Part shown: one piece after another, positions 9,718 to 19,635 of the stretch
Position numbering within the stretch: position 1 is the stretch's first letter
Layout: each line of letters opens with the position of its first letter
Assembly (NCBI GenBank): GCA_947174015.1
Contig: CAMWHJ010000003.1
Span: forward strand, 18,522 to 82,521
Reading direction: 5' to 3'
Origin: an uncultured Lachnospiraceae bacterium
GTDB taxonomy: Bacteria; Bacillota; Clostridia; Lachnospirales; Lachnospiraceae
Length of the DNA stretch: 64,000 bases
Notes under the pieces: generated by a model
Told to the model about the DNA's origin: nothing
Databases searched by the model: none
Seen by the model: the letters and a program-made list of their open reading frames with translations, nothing else
Position numbers and translations under genes: made by a program

Positions 9718-10318
9718 TTGCCTTCCCTCCCTGTGCCTTAAAATATTCTAAGCCTGCATTGACACCATTCGTTACTGCATTGGTGGTAATGGTGGCACCG
9801 CTGATGGCATCAACCTCATTGTCCGCAGCAGCACCTGACTTGGTATACACAAACTGTTCTACCTTTTTGCCTGCATACTGGGACTTAAAGTCCTCCTCCG
9901 CTGCTTTCATTCCAAGTCCTGCCGTTTCACTGATGGACAACATCTCAATTCCCATCACTGTTCCGTCACTTGAAATTCCCATGGTAAAAGTAATATCTCC
10001 GCCATAACCTTCACCGGTAACAATGGTGTACACATATCCAACCTCATTGCCCGTTCCATCCAATCCCTTTGCAGCTCCAGTGATTTCCTGAGCACTGTAA
10101 CCCGCCTCCGCCGGAATATCCACACCATCACTTCCTGCTATGGAAAGTTCTTCAAAACTCTCTGCTTCCGGCAGAACCTCTTGATATGCCGCCTGTTTGG
10201 TCAGTTCCTGCTGTTTTGCAATGGGTTCTTTGGTAATCTCATAGACACTGCCCAGTACGGTTCCGGAAATGGCAGTAATGGCAGTTAAAATCAACGCATC
10301 TTTTACTATCTTATTCAT
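9710..10318 (-). CDS. rnfG: Rnf complex subunit G (FMN-binding)
   Basis: Flavinylation motif DAISGATITTNAV; N-terminal TM; position in cluster. Confidence 0.94.
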   Translation of the reverse strand: MNKIVKDALILTAITAISGTVLGSVYEITKEPIAKQQELTKQAAYQEVLPEAESFEELSIAGSDGVDIPAEAGYSAQEITGAAKGLDGTGNEVGYVYTIVTGEGYGGDITFTMGISSDGTVMGIEMLSISETAGLGMKAAEEDFKSQYAGKKVEQFVYTKSGAAADNEVDAISGATITTNAVTNGVNAGLEYFKAQGGKANE

Positions 10319-11264
10319 TTGCCTTTACCTCCTTTTTGTCCGGTCCAAAAGGTTTTGGCATGGTCACTCTCTCAATTAAAGGCACCAGCATATTACAGAA
10401 AATAATGGCATAGGACACACCCTCTGCACTGCCGCCAAAAAGCCGGAATATACCAGTAAGTATACCTAAGAGAATGCCAAAGACAATCTGTCCCTTTGCT
10501 GTAATTGGCGAGGTTACATAATCTGTTGCCATAAAGAATGCACCAAGCATCAGACCACCGCCTGCTAAATGTGACACAATATAAGTTATGTCAAAGCCAT
10601 GACCTCCAAAGATCGTGATAAAAGCCACAAAGCTCAGTATATAGCTGGCAGGAATTTTTAAATCTATCACTCCCATAATCAAAAGAAATGATGCTCCTGC
10701 CAATAAAGCGATGGCACTGGTTTCCCCAATGGTACCCGGGGTACAGCCGATGACCATATCCAAGATATTTACACTCTCGCCACTCTTTAACAATGCCAGC
10801 GGTGTGGCAGTAGAAACACCGTCATATGTAAAATTGGTCATTCTTCCTGTAAAAGAAATCAGCAAAAAGCATCTTGCTGCCAGGGCAGGGTTCATAAAAT
10901 TTTGTCCGAGACCTCCAAAAATCTGTTTCACCACAATAATAGCAAACACACTTCCAAGAGCACTCATCCACCATGTTGCACTTGGGGGCAGGTTCAATGC
11001 CAGCAAAAGTCCTGTGAGGGCAGCACTGCAATCATTGACGGTTACCTTTTTATGCATTAATTTCTCATAGATAAACTCTGAGCCCACCGATAAACCCACA
11101 CAAACCACAATATTCATCAACGCACTGACTCCAAAATTATATATTCCAAACATTGTGGCAGGCATCAGTGAAAAAATCACCATAAACATAATATGGGATG
11201 TGGTTGTCTTATGTCTGATATGGGGCGATGATGATACATGTTTTAAATCGCTCACAATTTTCAC
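10311..11264 (-). CDS. rnfD: Rnf complex subunit D
   Basis: SSPHIRHKTTTSHIMFMVIFSLMPA..., DGVSTATPLALLKSG flavinylation-type motif; multi-TM. Confidence 0.95.
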   Translation of the reverse strand: MKIVSDLKHVSSSPHIRHKTTTSHIMFMVIFSLMPATMFGIYNFGVSALMNIVVCVGLSVGSEFIYEKLMHKKVTVNDCSAALTGLLLALNLPPSATWWMSALGSVFAIIVVKQIFGGLGQNFMNPALAARCFLLISFTGRMTNFTYDGVSTATPLALLKSGESVNILDMVIGCTPGTIGETSAIALLAGASFLLIMGVIDLKIPASYILSFVAFITIFGGHGFDITYIVSHLAGGGLMLGAFFMATDYVTSPITAKGQIVFGILLGILTGIFRLFGGSAEGVSYAIIFCNMLVPLIERVTMPKPFGPDKKEVKANE

Positions 11265-11272
11265 CTCTTTCC

Positions 11273-12589
11273 TTATTTTTTACGGCTCGCAAGAACCATT
11301 TTTCTCATAGATTTAATAGACTGTGTCAGAGGACGCTTTGCGGGACAGATAAAACTGCAGCAGCCGCATTCACAGCATTCCATTCCATTGTTCTTTAAAA
11401 ATTTATCTCTATCAGAATGTTGTGCATAATCTGCCAATCGTGCAGGAACCACACGCCCCGGACATACCTCAACACACTTGCCGCAGTTGATGCAGGCAGT
11501 AGGCTCATACTTTGCCACTTCATCCTCTGTGAGACAAAGAAGTGCAGAAGAAGTCTTGGTAACTGGTATATGAAGATCAAAGATACCAAAGCCCATCATT
11601 GGACCACCGGAAATGATCTTTGCAGGCTCTTTTTTAAAGCCTCCTGCCTCCTCAATCAGCTCTGCATAGTCGGTGCCCACCCTTACAATGAAATTTCTTG
11701 GGTCTGCCACTGCATTGCCGGTAACTGTTACAATACGATGCATCAAAGGTTTCCCTTCGGTGACTGCATGATAGACAGCCACAACCGTATCCACATTATT
11801 TACCACACAGCCCGCATCCGCCGGAAGCATTTTCGAATTAATTTTTCTGCCTGTGGAGGCAAAAATAAGCTGACGTTCTGCACCTTGAGGATACTTGGTC
11901 TTTAATGCCTTCACCGTAATACGCTTTTCTTTCTCTGTCAGCTTTTCCAACAGCTCTATACAATCCCTTTTATTGTCCTCCACTGCCAAGATTCCCTGTG
12001 CGTTGTCAAAAAGCTGCAGAATAATTTTCAACCCCTCCACCAGCTTTTCCGGCTCCTCCAACATTCTCCGGTAATCGGAAGTAAGATAGGGTTCACATTC
12101 CGCACAGTTGGCAATGACATATTCAATCTTATTTGGCTCTTTGGGAGAAAGCTTCACATGAGTTGGAAATCCTGCACCACCCATACCTACAATACCAGCT
12201 TCTTTTATAATATCTCGAATTTCATCCTTGGTCAGTTCCGTATACGGTTTGTGTTTTAGATACGAGGCGGCTTCGTATAATCCGTCATTTTCAATGACGA
12301 TAGACATTACATTATCACCTACTGCCACTCTTCTGGGTTCGATTGCTTTTACCGTACCAGATACGCTGGCATAAATAGGTGCTGACACAAAACCAGCTGC
12401 CTCTGCAATCTTCTGTCCTTCCAGCACCCGCTGCCCTTTTTCTACCACAGGCACTGCTGGTACTCCAATATGCTGGGATAATGGATAGACTAAATCACCC
12501 TTGGGAAAAATTGCCTTCATAGGTTTATCCTTAGAGAGATTCTTTCCGTCATTTGGGTGAATACCACCTTTAAATGTTGACAATCCCAT
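11273..12589 (-). CDS. rnfC: Rnf complex subunit C
   Basis: GGIHPNDGK, GMGGAGFPTHVK, CINCGKCVEVCPGRVVP and CCECGCCSFICPAKRPL. Confidence 0.96.
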   Translation of the reverse strand: MGLSTFKGGIHPNDGKNLSKDKPMKAIFPKGDLVYPLSQHIGVPAVPVVEKGQRVLEGQKIAEAAGFVSAPIYASVSGTVKAIEPRRVAVGDNVMSIVIENDGLYEAASYLKHKPYTELTKDEIRDIIKEAGIVGMGGAGFPTHVKLSPKEPNKIEYVIANCAECEPYLTSDYRRMLEEPEKLVEGLKIILQLFDNAQGILAVEDNKRDCIELLEKLTEKEKRITVKALKTKYPQGAERQLIFASTGRKINSKMLPADAGCVVNNVDTVVAVYHAVTEGKPLMHRIVTVTGNAVADPRNFIVRVGTDYAELIEEAGGFKKEPAKIISGGPMMGFGIFDLHIPVTKTSSALLCLTEDEVAKYEPTACINCGKCVEVCPGRVVPARLADYAQHSDRDKFLKNNGMECCECGCCSFICPAKRPLTQSIKSMRKMVLASRKK

Positions 12590-12798
12590 ACTCTAACCTT
12601 CTTTCTCTGTTTTTCTCCTTCTATTTTCATAGGCATTCTCTATTTTACTATTTTTTTAAGAAAAATACCACATTTGTTGGCAAAAAAACTATAATTTTAT
12701 GCAAATTTGTTTTATACTAATACTTACAGCATATTTTTACATTTATATTACATTTTTTAACTTTTTTCTTTCATAGATTGATACAAGGAGGTTTTCTC

Positions 12799-13932
12799 GT
12801 GGAAGTGATTACCCAAAATTGTACTGCTACCATTCCCCATTCCCTGAAGGAGCATTTTCCCTTAGGGGAAACTTTAATTTTTGATATTGAAACCACAGGC
12901 TTTTCTGCCTGCAATTCCCAATTATACCTAATTGGCTGCATATACTTTGAAGAAGAATCTCCAAAGATACGTCAATGGTTTGCGGAAACTCCAGCGGATG
13001 AATCGTTGCTTATAACCGAATTTTTTCATTTTATAGAGAATTACCATTATCTGCTGCATTATAATGGCAGCGGCTTTGATATCCCCTACTTAACACAGAA
13101 GGCGGAATTTTTAGAGCTAAAGGGCTCCTTTTTACACATGCAAAGCATTGATTTATATAAAATCCTTTCTCCTTTTAGGACATTACTAAAATTAGAAAAT
13201 ATAAAGCAAAAAACGGTGGAAAACTATTTAGGAATTACTCGTGAGGATTTGTACCAGGGCGGTGAATTAATCCATATCTATCACCAGTATCTGAAATCCC
13301 CTAGTGAGGAAAATCACAACCTCCTGCTGCTCCATAACCATGATGATATTTGTGGACTCTTGCTGCTTACGCCCCTTCTCGCCTTTATAGATATCACCAA
13401 AGAGCAATTACAATTTATCGGTGTGGAGCTTTGCGACTATCCGTCCTTCGAAGGTATCACAAAAAAGGAGGCCTATCTTTCTTTTTCCCTTCCTTCCCCC
13501 CTTCCGAAACCAGTCAGTTTTGCCAGGGAAGGTTTTTATCTCTCCATGCAAGGCACTAGAGGCAGACTTCGAATTCCAGCCTATATGGGGGAATTGAAAT
13601 TTTTTTATGAAGATTACAAAAATTATTACTATCTTCCTTTGGAAGATACTGCTATTCATAAAAGTGTGGCAGAATATGTGGATAAGGATTATCGTCAAAG
13701 GGCGAAAGCAAATAATTGTTACAACCGTAAATCCAGTGTTTTTTTGCCCCAGTTCAGCAGGAAAATCTCCCCTTGCTTTCAAAAAGATTATAAAGATAAA
13801 AATTTCTATTTTGAAGCAAGTACTGAAAATTTAGAACATACTATGGTAATGAAGGAATATCTCTGGGATATTCTCTCCTTCCTTATGAAAAATAACATCC
13901 CCAAAAAACTCGGAAATAACTCACCAACGTAA
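12799..13932 (+). CDS. YprB/MrfB-like RNase H-fold 3'-5' exonuclease
   Basis: FDIETTGFSACNSQLYLIG (DxE), HYNGSGFDIPYL, HNHDDICGLLLL. GTG start at 12799 with AAGGAGG at 7-nt spacing; ORF track start 12778 is a TTG. Confidence 0.82.
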   Translation: MEVITQNCTATIPHSLKEHFPLGETLIFDIETTGFSACNSQLYLIGCIYFEEESPKIRQWFAETPADESLLITEFFHFIENYHYLLHYNGSGFDIPYLTQKAEFLELKGSFLHMQSIDLYKILSPFRTLLKLENIKQKTVENYLGITREDLYQGGELIHIYHQYLKSPSEENHNLLLLHNHDDICGLLLLTPLLAFIDITKEQLQFIGVELCDYPSFEGITKKEAYLSFSLPSPLPKPVSFAREGFYLSMQGTRGRLRIPAYMGELKFFYEDYKNYYYLPLEDTAIHKSVAEYVDKDYRQRAKANNCYNRKSSVFLPQFSRKISPCFQKDYKDKNFYFEASTENLEHTMVMKEYLWDILSFLMKNNIPKKLGNNSPT

Positions 13933-13962
13933 AAAACTGCCAACAAAATGCGGCAGTTTTTT
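13931..13962. terminator. Bidirectional intrinsic terminator between convergent genes
   Basis: AAAAAACTGCC-aacaaaatgc-GGCAGTTTTTT perfect 11-bp stem. Confidence 0.85.
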
Positions 13963-13981
13963 ACATTAAATTTTCCCAAAT

Positions 13982-14761
13982 CTAATTTGATTTCTGATAG
14001 AAAAATGACTTATATCTGTCAAAATTTAATTCCTTGTAATTCATAATCTGTTCGGTACTTCCGATAAACAACAAACCTCTACTGCATAAAGAATCATTGA
14101 ACTTCTTATAAATCATCTGCTTCGCCTCTTCCGTAAAGTATATGAGAACATTTCGGCATACAATCATGTGACAATCCGATAGATATTGCTCCTTTAACAG
14201 ATTATGCTGTCTAAATTCCACTCTGTTTTTTATCTCTTGAGAAATCTGATAAGACATTCCAATTTTTGTAAAATATTTTTCTTTTAAATCCCTGGGCACT
14301 GCAGAAATACTCTTCTCGTTATACAATCCCACCTTTGCCTTGGCAATCACCTGCTTGTCGATATCCGTAGCAATGATTTTGATATTGCTCAAAGGCAAAT
14401 GTTTCGACAATGCCATAACTAAGGAATAAGGCTCATCCCCCGTAGAACAAGCTGCACTCCAGATTTTCAGATTCTTACCATAGGCTTTGATCAATCCTGG
14501 AAACACATCTTTGTCTAAAATTTCCCACTGTTCCGGATTTCGATAAAACTCCGATACATTGATTGTCAAATAATTCACAAAACCTTCAAACAATTCCTTA
14601 TCCTTCTGAATTGCTTTCACATAGTCATCATAACCCACAATATTATTCTTCGCAATCAGTGTATCAATTCTACGCTTCATCTGCTTTTCCTTATATGCAT
14701 TCAAGTCGATTTTCGTAAGGTCATACACGCTTTTCTTGAAACCTTCGTAATCCATTGCCAT
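13982..14761 (-). CDS. CheR-type protein-glutamate O-methyltransferase
   Basis: NVSEFYRNPEQWEIL, IWSAACSTGDEPYSLVM, IIATDID, IVCRNVLIYF: CheR motifs. Confidence 0.9.
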   Translation of the reverse strand: MAMDYEGFKKSVYDLTKIDLNAYKEKQMKRRIDTLIAKNNIVGYDDYVKAIQKDKELFEGFVNYLTINVSEFYRNPEQWEILDKDVFPGLIKAYGKNLKIWSAACSTGDEPYSLVMALSKHLPLSNIKIIATDIDKQVIAKAKVGLYNEKSISAVPRDLKEKYFTKIGMSYQISQEIKNRVEFRQHNLLKEQYLSDCHMIVCRNVLIYFTEEAKQMIYKKFNDSLCSRGLLFIGSTEQIMNYKELNFDRYKSFFYQKSN

Positions 14762-14836
14762 ATAAAAATCCCCTTTACTTTGCCAAAATTTGAAAAAGCG
14801 AAACAGCTGCTGCCGCCTCGCTTTCTCCAGCAGTTA

Positions 14837-15922
14837 CTATTCTTCTGTGGTTTCCTCTGCTGGTGCTGCTTCCTGCTCAAGCACCTTCATGCTTAAGCTG
14901 ATTTTCTTATCTGCTTCGTTGAAGTCAACAACCTTAGCTTCCACTTCTTGTCCTATTTTCAAAATATCAGACGGTTTTTCCACATGAATTCTCGAAATCT
15001 GGGAAACATGCAGTAAAGCATCTACACCAGCCTCCAATTCAATAAAGGCACCAAAATCTGTCATTCTTGCAACTTTACCCTTTACCACTGTTCCGGCTGC
15101 ATATTTCTCTGCTGCATTGTTCCATGGGTTTGCATCTGCAAATTTCATGGAAAGTGCAATCTTATCACCGGCAATATCTTTGATTAATACCTTAACTTCT
15201 TCGCCAACCTTAAATACCTTCTTAGGATTCTCCACTCTTCCCCAAGACATTTCTGAAATGTGAAGTAATCCGTCTGCACCACCTAAATCAATAAAGGCAC
15301 CAAAGTCAGTGACATTTTTCACTACACCATTTACCGTATCGCCCACAGATATTCTTGCAAATAGCTCTTTCTGCTTTTCTGCCTTTTCCGCAACGATAAG
15401 CTGCTTACGGTCACCGATAATTCTTCTTCTCTTAGGATTGAACTCACTGATCACAAATTCAATCTCCTGATCCGCATACTTCTCTAAATTTTTTTCATAA
15501 GTATCTGAAACTAAGCTTGCAGGAATAAATACTCTTGCTTCATCTACAACAACACTTAAGCCGCCCTCTAATACCTGTGCAACCTTTGCTTTCAACACTT
15601 CCTTATTGTTAAAAGCTTCTTCCAGTCTTTCATTTGCCTTGTCAGCAGCAAGACGCTTGTAAGTTAAAAGCACCTGACCTTCTCCATCATTTACCTTTAA
15701 CACCTTAGCTTCCATCTTCTCGCCAACCTGTACCATTGTGGTTAAGTCAACGTTTGGTGCATTTGTGTACTCATTTCTTGTAATAATACCATCTGACTTG
15801 TAACCTATATTTAAGATGATTTCATCTTCCTTTACGCTTATTACAGTACCCTCCACCTTGTCGCCATTTTTAATTGTTTTTAATGACTCCTCTAACATTT
15901 CTTCAAAACTTAATTCTGACAT
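14837..15922 (-). CDS. rpsA: S1 RNA-binding domain protein / 30S ribosomal protein S1
   Basis: Several S1 domains, e.g. GDTVNGVVKNVTDFGAFIDLGGADGLLHISEMSW and GTVVKGKVARMTDFGAFIELEAGVDALLHVSQIS. Start overlaps ispH stop. Confidence 0.92.
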   Translation of the reverse strand: MSELSFEEMLEESLKTIKNGDKVEGTVISVKEDEIILNIGYKSDGIITRNEYTNAPNVDLTTMVQVGEKMEAKVLKVNDGEGQVLLTYKRLAADKANERLEEAFNNKEVLKAKVAQVLEGGLSVVVDEARVFIPASLVSDTYEKNLEKYADQEIEFVISEFNPKRRRIIGDRKQLIVAEKAEKQKELFARISVGDTVNGVVKNVTDFGAFIDLGGADGLLHISEMSWGRVENPKKVFKVGEEVKVLIKDIAGDKIALSMKFADANPWNNAAEKYAAGTVVKGKVARMTDFGAFIELEAGVDALLHVSQISRIHVEKPSDILKIGQEVEAKVVDFNEADKKISLSMKVLEQEAAPAEETTEE

Positions 15923-16752
15923 TTAAATTGAACCTCCTCAATAATATTCTTTGGGGTGGATGCCCCTGCGGTAATACCTACGCTGTGAACTGTCTTTAGT
16001 CTGTCAAAATCTAAATCAACAAGTGTCTGTATATAGTAAGTATTTTCACATTCTTTTTTACATATTTCAAATAGCTTTTGCGTATTGGAACTGTGTCTGC
16101 CGCCAATCACTATCATGGCATCCACCTCCTGCGCAATCTTCTGTGCCTCCTGCTGGCGTTCCTCTGTTGCGTTGCAAATAGTATTTAAAACAATTATATC
16201 ATAACCCTTTTTTGAAATAATTTCAACTAATTCTTGAAATTTATTGTAATTAAATGTCGTTTGGGATACGATACATAGCTTTTTTTCGATAAAAACATCG
16301 AAATTTTCCGCTTCTTCCACTGTATTGATCACATATGACTGTGTTTTGCACCAGCCACGGATTCCTTCCACCTCCGGATGCTTCTCATTTCCGATAATTA
16401 AAATTGTACTGCCCTTTTCACTTTCCTCTTCTACAATCTTATGAATTTTGTGTACAAAAGGGCAAGTGGTATCCACATGTTCTAAATTTTGCTGTTTCAA
16501 CAGCTCATAAACATCCTTGGACACACCATGAGAACGGATGATCACCGTTCCGTCCTCCACAGATTTTAAATCCTCCGGAGACTCCAAAACCGTAACACCT
16601 TTTTCTTCGAGATCCCGCACCACTTCTTCGTTGTGGATAATGGATCCCAGTGTATATATTTTTTTTCCGGTTTTTACCTGTTCATATGCCGTATCTACTG
16701 CTCTTTTCACACCAAAGCAAAAACCGGCACTTTTTGCAAGCTTTACCTCCAT
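15910..16752 (-). CDS. ispH: 4-hydroxy-3-methylbut-2-enyl diphosphate reductase
   Basis: AKSAGFCFGVKRAVD, IRSHGV, DTTCPFVHKIH, NTICNAT, SVGITAGASTP. Confidence 0.96.
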   Translation of the reverse strand: MEVKLAKSAGFCFGVKRAVDTAYEQVKTGKKIYTLGSIIHNEEVVRDLEEKGVTVLESPEDLKSVEDGTVIIRSHGVSKDVYELLKQQNLEHVDTTCPFVHKIHKIVEEESEKGSTILIIGNEKHPEVEGIRGWCKTQSYVINTVEEAENFDVFIEKKLCIVSQTTFNYNKFQELVEIISKKGYDIIVLNTICNATEERQQEAQKIAQEVDAMIVIGGRHSSNTQKLFEICKKECENTYYIQTLVDLDFDRLKTVHSVGITAGASTPKNIIEEVQFKCQN

Positions 16753-16755
16753 ATG

Positions 16756-17421
16756 TTATACCCTCTCTTGAAATAGATCTATGATGGTTTTCACTGCCTC
16801 ATCAATGCTCATATTGGAGGAATCCACCAAAATGGCATCCTCTGCCTGCATCAGCGGAGAATTTTCCCGGTGCATATCCCTGTAATCCCGATCCACAATA
16901 TCTTTTTCAATGGTTTTCAAATCACAGTCCACCTGTTTTTCCTGCAATTCTTTATAACGGCGCTCTGCTCTGATTCTGGAGCTGGCAGTCAGGTATATCT
17001 TTAAAACAGCATCTGGCAGTACTTTGGTGCCGATATCCCTGCCATCCATAATCACATCTGTGGTTTTTGCCAGCTGCTGCTGTAATTCCACCATTTTCAC
17101 ACGCACATTTTGATTCACAGAGGTGGCAGACGCCATATTGCCCACTTCTTCTGTACGGATAAATCCATTGACATTTTCACCGTTGAGCATCACCATCTGT
17201 TCGCCATCCTGGTATGAAATGGTAATATCTGCCTGCTGACATGCCTGATTAATTTTCTCGGTTTCCTCTGGACGGATCCCCTGACGGATAAAAAACAAAG
17301 CCATGGCACGATACATTGCCCCTGTATCCACATAAATGTAAGACAGCTCCTTGGCAATTTTTTTTGCAATGGTACTTTTTCCTGCACCGGCCGGACCATC
17401 GATTGCTATATTATATGACAT
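16756..17421 (-). CDS. cmk: Cytidylate kinase
   Basis: IAIDGPAGAGKSTIAKKIAKELSYIYVDTGAMYRAM; DVIMDGRDIGTKVLP. Confidence 0.97.
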   Translation of the reverse strand: MSYNIAIDGPAGAGKSTIAKKIAKELSYIYVDTGAMYRAMALFFIRQGIRPEETEKINQACQQADITISYQDGEQMVMLNGENVNGFIRTEEVGNMASATSVNQNVRVKMVELQQQLAKTTDVIMDGRDIGTKVLPDAVLKIYLTASSRIRAERRYKELQEKQVDCDLKTIEKDIVDRDYRDMHRENSPLMQAEDAILVDSSNMSIDEAVKTIIDLFQERV

Positions 17422-17433
17422 ATTCTCTTCTCC

Positions 17434-18672
17434 TTATTCTTCTTTGCTGGCGGCTCTGGCGGCTGCCATGGCAGTAGACCATGCAATCTGCAGATTAAAA
17501 CCGCCGGTTAAGGCATCCACATCCAATACCTCACCTGCAAAATATAAATTTTTCACTTTCTTAGACTCCATGGTAGAAGGATTGATTTCCTTCACATCCA
17601 CACCGCCTCTGGTTATGATTGCCTCCTCATACCCGCACACACCGTTGACGGTCATGGTTAAGGACTTCAGGGTATGTAACAGTGCTTTCCGCTCCTTTTT
17701 ATTGATTTCATTCACCTTTTTCTCCGGTGTGATTCCAGATAAAAGAATCACCACCGGTATCAGTTTTGCAGGAAGAAGACTGCCCAGCACATTTTTAAAC
17801 TGCTTATTTTTTGCCTGGCTGAAATCTCTCAAAATTCTATCATCCAACTGTTCTGGCAAAAGGGCTGGTTTCAAGTCAATGGATAACGTCAAATTCTCCT
17901 TTCTTAAATCCTCCAAAATTACACTGCTGGCACTTAAAATCAAAGGTCCGCTGACACCAAAATGAGTAAACAGCATTTCCCCAAATCCATCGTATATCAC
18001 CTTACTGCCCTTTTTCACCACTGCATTTATATTTTTCAGGGACAGCCCCTGCAGGGAACATACCCATGGTTCCGCACAAGTAAGGGGTACTAAGGCCGGG
18101 GATGTATCTGTGATTTTATGTCCCATGGCCTTAGCAAAAGAAAAACCATCTCCGGTGGAGCCTGTCAGTGGATAGGACAAACCTCCTGTTGCCACAATCA
18201 CTGCATCTGCCTCTTCTGTTTTTCCATTTTGCAATGTGATGCTGCTAACTTTTCCATTCTTTTGGTTCAACTTTGCCACTGGCTGCTTCCGGAACACCTT
18301 TACCTGAAGCCGTTCTAATTCCTGCTCCAAAGCTCCTATCACATCTGAGGAATGGTCAGAAACAGGAAAAACCCTGTTTCCTCTCTCTATCTTGGTCGCC
18401 ACTCCCAATTCTTCAAAAAAGCCCAGAGCCTCCCAGTTACTAAAATTCTGAAAACTGCTGTACATAAATTTGGGATTTCGCATCACACTCTTTTGCAGCT
18501 CCTCCATATCACAGGCATTGGTCAAATTGCATCTGCCTTTTCCTGTGATAAACAGCTTCTTTCCCAGCTTTTCATTTTTCTCATACAAAACGACAGCAGC
18601 ACCATTTCTGGCACATTCCACCGCTGCCATCATGCCAGCGGCACCACCGCCTATTATGATCACTTTTCTCAT
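17434..18672 (-). CDS. HI0933/YhiN-like NAD(P)/FAD-dependent oxidoreductase
   Basis: IIGGGAAGMMAAVECARNGAAVVLYEKNEKLGKKLFITGKGRCNLTN; C-terminal YFAGEVLDVDALTGGFNLQIAWSTA. Confidence 0.93.
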   Translation of the reverse strand: MRKVIIIGGGAAGMMAAVECARNGAAVVLYEKNEKLGKKLFITGKGRCNLTNACDMEELQKSVMRNPKFMYSSFQNFSNWEALGFFEELGVATKIERGNRVFPVSDHSSDVIGALEQELERLQVKVFRKQPVAKLNQKNGKVSSITLQNGKTEEADAVIVATGGLSYPLTGSTGDGFSFAKAMGHKITDTSPALVPLTCAEPWVCSLQGLSLKNINAVVKKGSKVIYDGFGEMLFTHFGVSGPLILSASSVILEDLRKENLTLSIDLKPALLPEQLDDRILRDFSQAKNKQFKNVLGSLLPAKLIPVVILLSGITPEKKVNEINKKERKALLHTLKSLTMTVNGVCGYEEAIITRGGVDVKEINPSTMESKKVKNLYFAGEVLDVDALTGGFNLQIAWSTAMAAARAASKEE

Positions 18673-19616
18673 ATGCCTTTCTCCAGATAGGAATTTTTTA
18701 TACTCATATTTTCTTCCGCAAAATTGATTTCATCATTGCTATACACTTGATATTCGTCCCAGATTTCTTCCAGCGTTTCCAGCGTATTTACCACCTGGTT
18801 CTGCTTTTTCATGCACAGAGCCACCACCATGGCATTGATAACGCTTAAGGGTGCCACCAGCGAATCCACAATGGATGCCATATCACTTCTGGCAATCAAA
18901 TTACAGGAAGAATACAGATTCATTGGAGAATGAATACTGTCTGTAAGAGTAATCACCTTGGCATTTCTGTTGTTGGCAAACTCCATTGCTTTCAAAGTGC
19001 GCACTGAGTATCTTGGAAAGCTGATGCCGATAATGGCATCCTCCTGACTGATTCGTATCATCTGTTCAAAGATCTCACTGGCACTGCTGGTCTGAATCAA
19101 ATGTACATTATCAAATATCATATTTAGATAAAAACTCAAAAAATTAGCCAACGGCATACAACTGCGAATGCCCAGCACATAGATATGCTTTGCATGTAAT
19201 AAAATATCTATGGCTGTATCAAAGGCTTTCTTGTCAATATGTTCCAAGGTCAGCTTAATCTTATCTGCATCCGACTGTAAGACAGTGGACAAAATTTCTG
19301 ACTGGCTGATGCGTCCATAAGCCACTTCCATCCGCTGAATGGAATTCAGCTTATTCCGCACCATCTCTTCCAAGGCTTTCTGAAAATCAGGATAGCCCTG
19401 ATAGTCCAAAGCAGCCGCAAACCGCACTACGGTAGATTCACTGACACCCACCACACTTCCCAGCTTTGCCGCCGTTAAAAAAGCCGCCTTATCATAATTT
19501 TCCCGTATATAATCTGCCAACAGTTTCTGCCCTTTGCTGAATTTCTCATAGCTTTCATTAATTTTTATGAATACTTCATTACTTTTATCAATTTTTTTCT
19601 CTGTTGCCATTTCCAA
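18669..19616 (-). CDS. MurR/RpiR-family transcriptional regulator (HTH + SIS)
   Basis: KLGSVVGVSESTVVRFAAALDYQGYPDFQKAL HTH_6 and SIS domain IYVLGIRSCMPLANFLSFYL. Confidence 0.92.
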   Translation of the reverse strand: MEMATEKKIDKSNEVFIKINESYEKFSKGQKLLADYIRENYDKAAFLTAAKLGSVVGVSESTVVRFAAALDYQGYPDFQKALEEMVRNKLNSIQRMEVAYGRISQSEILSTVLQSDADKIKLTLEHIDKKAFDTAIDILLHAKHIYVLGIRSCMPLANFLSFYLNMIFDNVHLIQTSSASEIFEQMIRISQEDAIIGISFPRYSVRTLKAMEFANNRNAKVITLTDSIHSPMNLYSSCNLIARSDMASIVDSLVAPLSVINAMVVALCMKKQNQVVNTLETLEEIWDEYQVYSNDEINFAEENMSIKNSYLEKGI

Positions 19617-19635
19617 TGCTACACCTTCTGTTTCA

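Noticed and set aside
15905-15925. Programmed -1 frameshift joining IspH to S1
   Set aside because: The AATTTAAATG sequence does not place an X XXY YYZ heptamer in the ispH frame, and a TAA precedes the rpsA ATG in its frame; stop-start coupling is simpler.
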